Assembly: GCF_044464525.1 (NCBI RefSeq)
Contig: NZ_JBIQLE010000019.1
Span: forward strand, 1-64,000
Length of the DNA: 64,000 nucleotides
Source: Pusillimonas sp044464525
Lineage (GTDB): Bacteria; Pseudomonadota; Gammaproteobacteria; Burkholderiales; Burkholderiaceae_B
Direction of reading: 5' to 3'
A program made the translations under genes and the position numbers. Under the pieces are notes generated by a model, which worked only from the letters and a program-made list of their open reading frames with translations, was not told the DNA's origin and did not search any database. Below, one piece after another: positions 62,094 to 64,000 of the stretch (its first letter is position 1; the number at the start of each line of letters is the position of its first letter).

Positions 62094-62627
62094 GTGGCAA
62101 GCGAAGACTATTTCGAACTTTTCGGCTTGCCCTCGCAGTTCGCTCTGGATAATGACGCCCTTGATGCAACGTGGCGCCGGCTTGCTGCGCGCGTGCATCC
62201 AGATCGCTATGCCACCGCCGGCGCTGCCGAGCGTCGCGTGGCAATGCAATGGGCCTCTACCATCAATGACGCCTACCGCACCCTGAAGTCTCCCATTGAA
62301 CGGGCCCGCTACCTTTGCGAGCGGGCGGGCTGCGACCTCCAAACTGAAAGCAACACCAATATGGACAGCAGCTTCCTGATGCGCCAGATGGATTGGCGCG
62401 AACAGCTTGACGAACTGCGTGGCGAGGGCAGTATTGCGCGAGCCGATGCTCTAGTCGATGACATCCAGGCCGGCCGTGCGGCGATGGAGGCGACGGTGGG
62501 CGATCTGATCGACCACCAACACGACTACCCCGCAGCGGCAGGCAAGGTACGCGAATGGATGTTCATGGAAAAGCTGCTTGCACAAGCCCATACTTTGCGT
62601 AATGAACTGCGCGATCGGCAAACCTAG
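62094..62627 (+). CDS. hscB: Co-chaperone HscB
   Basis: J-domain protein that brings IscU to HscA. 177 residues: J-domain DYFELFGLPSQFALD with the HPD motif in ARVHPDRY, and a C-terminal helical IscU-binding domain (LMRQMDWREQLDEL). The start is a GTG one base past the iscA stop; homology begins there. Confidence 0.93.
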   Translation: MASEDYFELFGLPSQFALDNDALDATWRRLAARVHPDRYATAGAAERRVAMQWASTINDAYRTLKSPIERARYLCERAGCDLQTESNTNMDSSFLMRQMDWREQLDELRGEGSIARADALVDDIQAGRAAMEATVGDLIDHQHDYPAAAGKVREWMFMEKLLAQAHTLRNELRDRQT

Positions 62628-62639
62628 ATCCAAACTTTT

Positions 62640-64000
62640 ATGGCATTACTGCAAATCTCCGAACCCGGCGAATCGCCGGTTCCCCATGAGCGCAAATTGG
62701 CGGTGGGCATCGATCTGGGCACAACGCATTCGCTGGTTGCCGCAGTGCGCAGCAGCGTACCGGAAGTCTTGGCCGACGCCGAAGGCAGGGTGCTGCTTCC
62801 CTCGGTGGTGCGTTATCTGGCTGACGGCGTCATTGATGTCGGGTACGAGGCCCGCGCCCAGCAATCGCTTGATTCTCTCAACACGGTTGCCTCGGTCAAG
62901 CGCCTGATCGGCCGCTCGCTGGACGAAGCCCGGCTCGAAGGCGCGGCCTACGAGTTCGTCGACGACGGCGACAGTGTACGCCTCCACACAGTGCAGGGCG
63001 GCCTGACGCCCGTCGAGGTTTCCAGCCACATACTCTCGGTCTTGCGCGAGCGCGCCGAGGCGGTTCTGGGCGGAGACCTGGTAGGCGCCGTCATCACGGT
63101 TCCCGCCTATTTCGACGATGCCCAGCGTCAGGCCACACGCGATGCGGGCCGGCTGGCCGGACTATCTGTCTTGCGCTTGCTGAACGAGCCCACCGCTGCA
63201 GCCATTGCCTATGGCTTGGATCACGGCGCAGAGGGCATCTACGCCGTCTACGACCTGGGCGGCGGCACTTTCGACATTTCCATCCTGCGCCTTAGCAAAG
63301 GCGTATTCGAAGTGGCGGCCACAGGCGGCGATACGCAACTGGGCGGCGATGATTTCGACTCGCTCATCGTGCAGCAGGTAGTCGGCGCTGAACGATTGCA
63401 ATCCTTGGCAAAGAGCGATGTTCGCACTTTGAGGGTGGCGGCCCGCGCAGTTCGCGAAGCTTTGTCCGATACTGACGGCGCTACGTTCGAAGCGGTGCTG
63501 TCCGATGGCGGACGCGTTATACGCAGCTTGAATCGAAAAGAATTCGAGCAGTGGGCTCAACCCCTCGTGCAGCGCACGCTCGATACCGCCGTTCGGGCCC
63601 TGCGCGACGCGGGGCTCGAAAAAGAGCAGATCAAGGGCGTTGTCATGGTCGGCGGCGCCACACGCATGCCGCTGGTGCGCAGCGAAGTAGGCCGCCTGTT
63701 CGGTACCGAACCGTTAACCGATCTGGACCCCGACCGCGTGGTGGCCCTTGGCGCTGCGCTTCAGGCCAATATGCTGGCTGGCAACAGGGGGCCTGCCCAA
63801 GAATGGCTGCTGCTGGATGTGACCCCGCTTTCGCTCGGCTTGGAAACCATGGGCGGTTTGGCCGAGTGCATCATCCCGCGCAACAGCACGATACCGGTGG
63901 CGCGTGCGCAAGAGTTCACTACATTCAAAGATGGACAAACCGCCATGAGCATCCATGTGGTGCAGGGCGAGCGCGATCTGGTGGCGGCTTGCCGCTCGCT
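62640..64000 (+). CDS. hscA: Fe-S chaperone HscA, partial (C-terminus cut by window end)
   Basis: Hsp70-family ATPase that works with HscB on IscU. 453 residues are visible from ATG 62640: VGIDLGTTHSLVA (phosphate 1), VPAYFDDAQRQATRDAG, LLNEPTAAAIAYGL, VYDLGGGTFDISIL (phosphate 2), VVMVGGATRMPLVR (adenosine) and the linker region DVTPLSLGLETMGG, then the start of the substrate domain. It lies 12 bp after hscB. The frame is still open at the window edge; fdx would be expected next. Confidence 0.95.
   Translation, partial: MALLQISEPGESPVPHERKLAVGIDLGTTHSLVAAVRSSVPEVLADAEGRVLLPSVVRYLADGVIDVGYEARAQQSLDSLNTVASVKRLIGRSLDEARLEGAAYEFVDDGDSVRLHTVQGGLTPVEVSSHILSVLRERAEAVLGGDLVGAVITVPAYFDDAQRQATRDAGRLAGLSVLRLLNEPTAAAIAYGLDHGAEGIYAVYDLGGGTFDISILRLSKGVFEVAATGGDTQLGGDDFDSLIVQQVVGAERLQSLAKSDVRTLRVAARAVREALSDTDGATFEAVLSDGGRVIRSLNRKEFEQWAQPLVQRTLDTAVRALRDAGLEKEQIKGVVMVGGATRMPLVRSEVGRLFGTEPLTDLDPDRVVALGAALQANMLAGNRGPAQEWLLLDVTPLSLGLETMGGLAECIIPRNSTIPVARAQEFTTFKDGQTAMSIHVVQGERDLVAACRS

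Overview
The window looks like a piece of a betaproteobacterial chromosome, most likely family Alcaligenaceae (Bordetella/Achromobacter/Pusillimonas relatives). I base this on protein sequences that read like Bordetella orthologues, high GC with frequent GTG/TTG starts, a betaproteobacterial DUF3579 gene beside argF, and the orders rpsT-murJ, exbBD-lpxK-kdsB-adk, tig-clpP-clpX-lon and iscRSUA-hscBA. Most of it is conserved housekeeping sequence; I found no prophage, integrase, intact insertion sequence or CRISPR array.

Layout. 1-50: 5' part of a tRNA-Ala gene (minus). 183-5503: MocA-like nucleotidyltransferase, argG, convergent argF, a DUF3579 protein, a 2-hydroxyacid dehydrogenase and rpsT. 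5557-11874 (minus): a tightly packed envelope operon exbB-exbD-lpxK-Trm112-kdsB-adk-SDR-murJ, with many 4-bp stop/start overlaps. 11875-12456: a long non-coding gap with a DnaA-box cluster. 12457-19747: xseA, sodB, a 3-oxoadipyl-CoA type thiolase, a DUF192 protein, a cold-shock protein and clpS-clpA. 19804-23457: pqiABC, an intermembrane lipid transport system. 23485-23946: dut.

24059-29580 is the only clearly accessory block: a metallo-beta-lactamase-fold hydrolase divergent from a TRAP transporter (dctPQM), a 4-oxalocrotonate tautomerase and a LysR-type regulator with two DNA-binding domains. It separates dut from coaBC, which are usually neighbours. 29628-35167 (minus): ribF-ileS-lspA-coaBC. 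35214-40971: purN, an RsmB/NOP methyltransferase, an acyl-CoA desaturase and uvrD. 40972-41494: a gap holding a 220-bp inverted-repeat element. 41495-46360 (minus): dapD-dapE-prmB-ABC-F ATPase, each junction overlapping. 46713-46797: tRNA-Leu(UAG), followed by an LpxL-type acyltransferase.

48030-54030: the proteostasis cluster tig-clpP-clpX-lon; with clpS-clpA and hscBA the window carries much of the cell's protein quality control. lexA follows with its own SOS box, then an aminotransferase, uvrB, and a low-molecular-weight phosphatase with an unusual catalytic loop. 59501-64000: an IscR operator and the Isc iron-sulfur assembly operon iscR-iscS-iscU-iscA-hscB-hscA, cut by the window end inside hscA.

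The most interesting observations are the double-HTH LysR regulator and its transport/hydrolase cassette, the large inverted-repeat element after uvrD, an IS3-like paired-end remnant inside the lon/lexA terminator, a Glu in place of the usual general-acid Asp in the phosphatase, and a lengthened cysteine loop in IscR.
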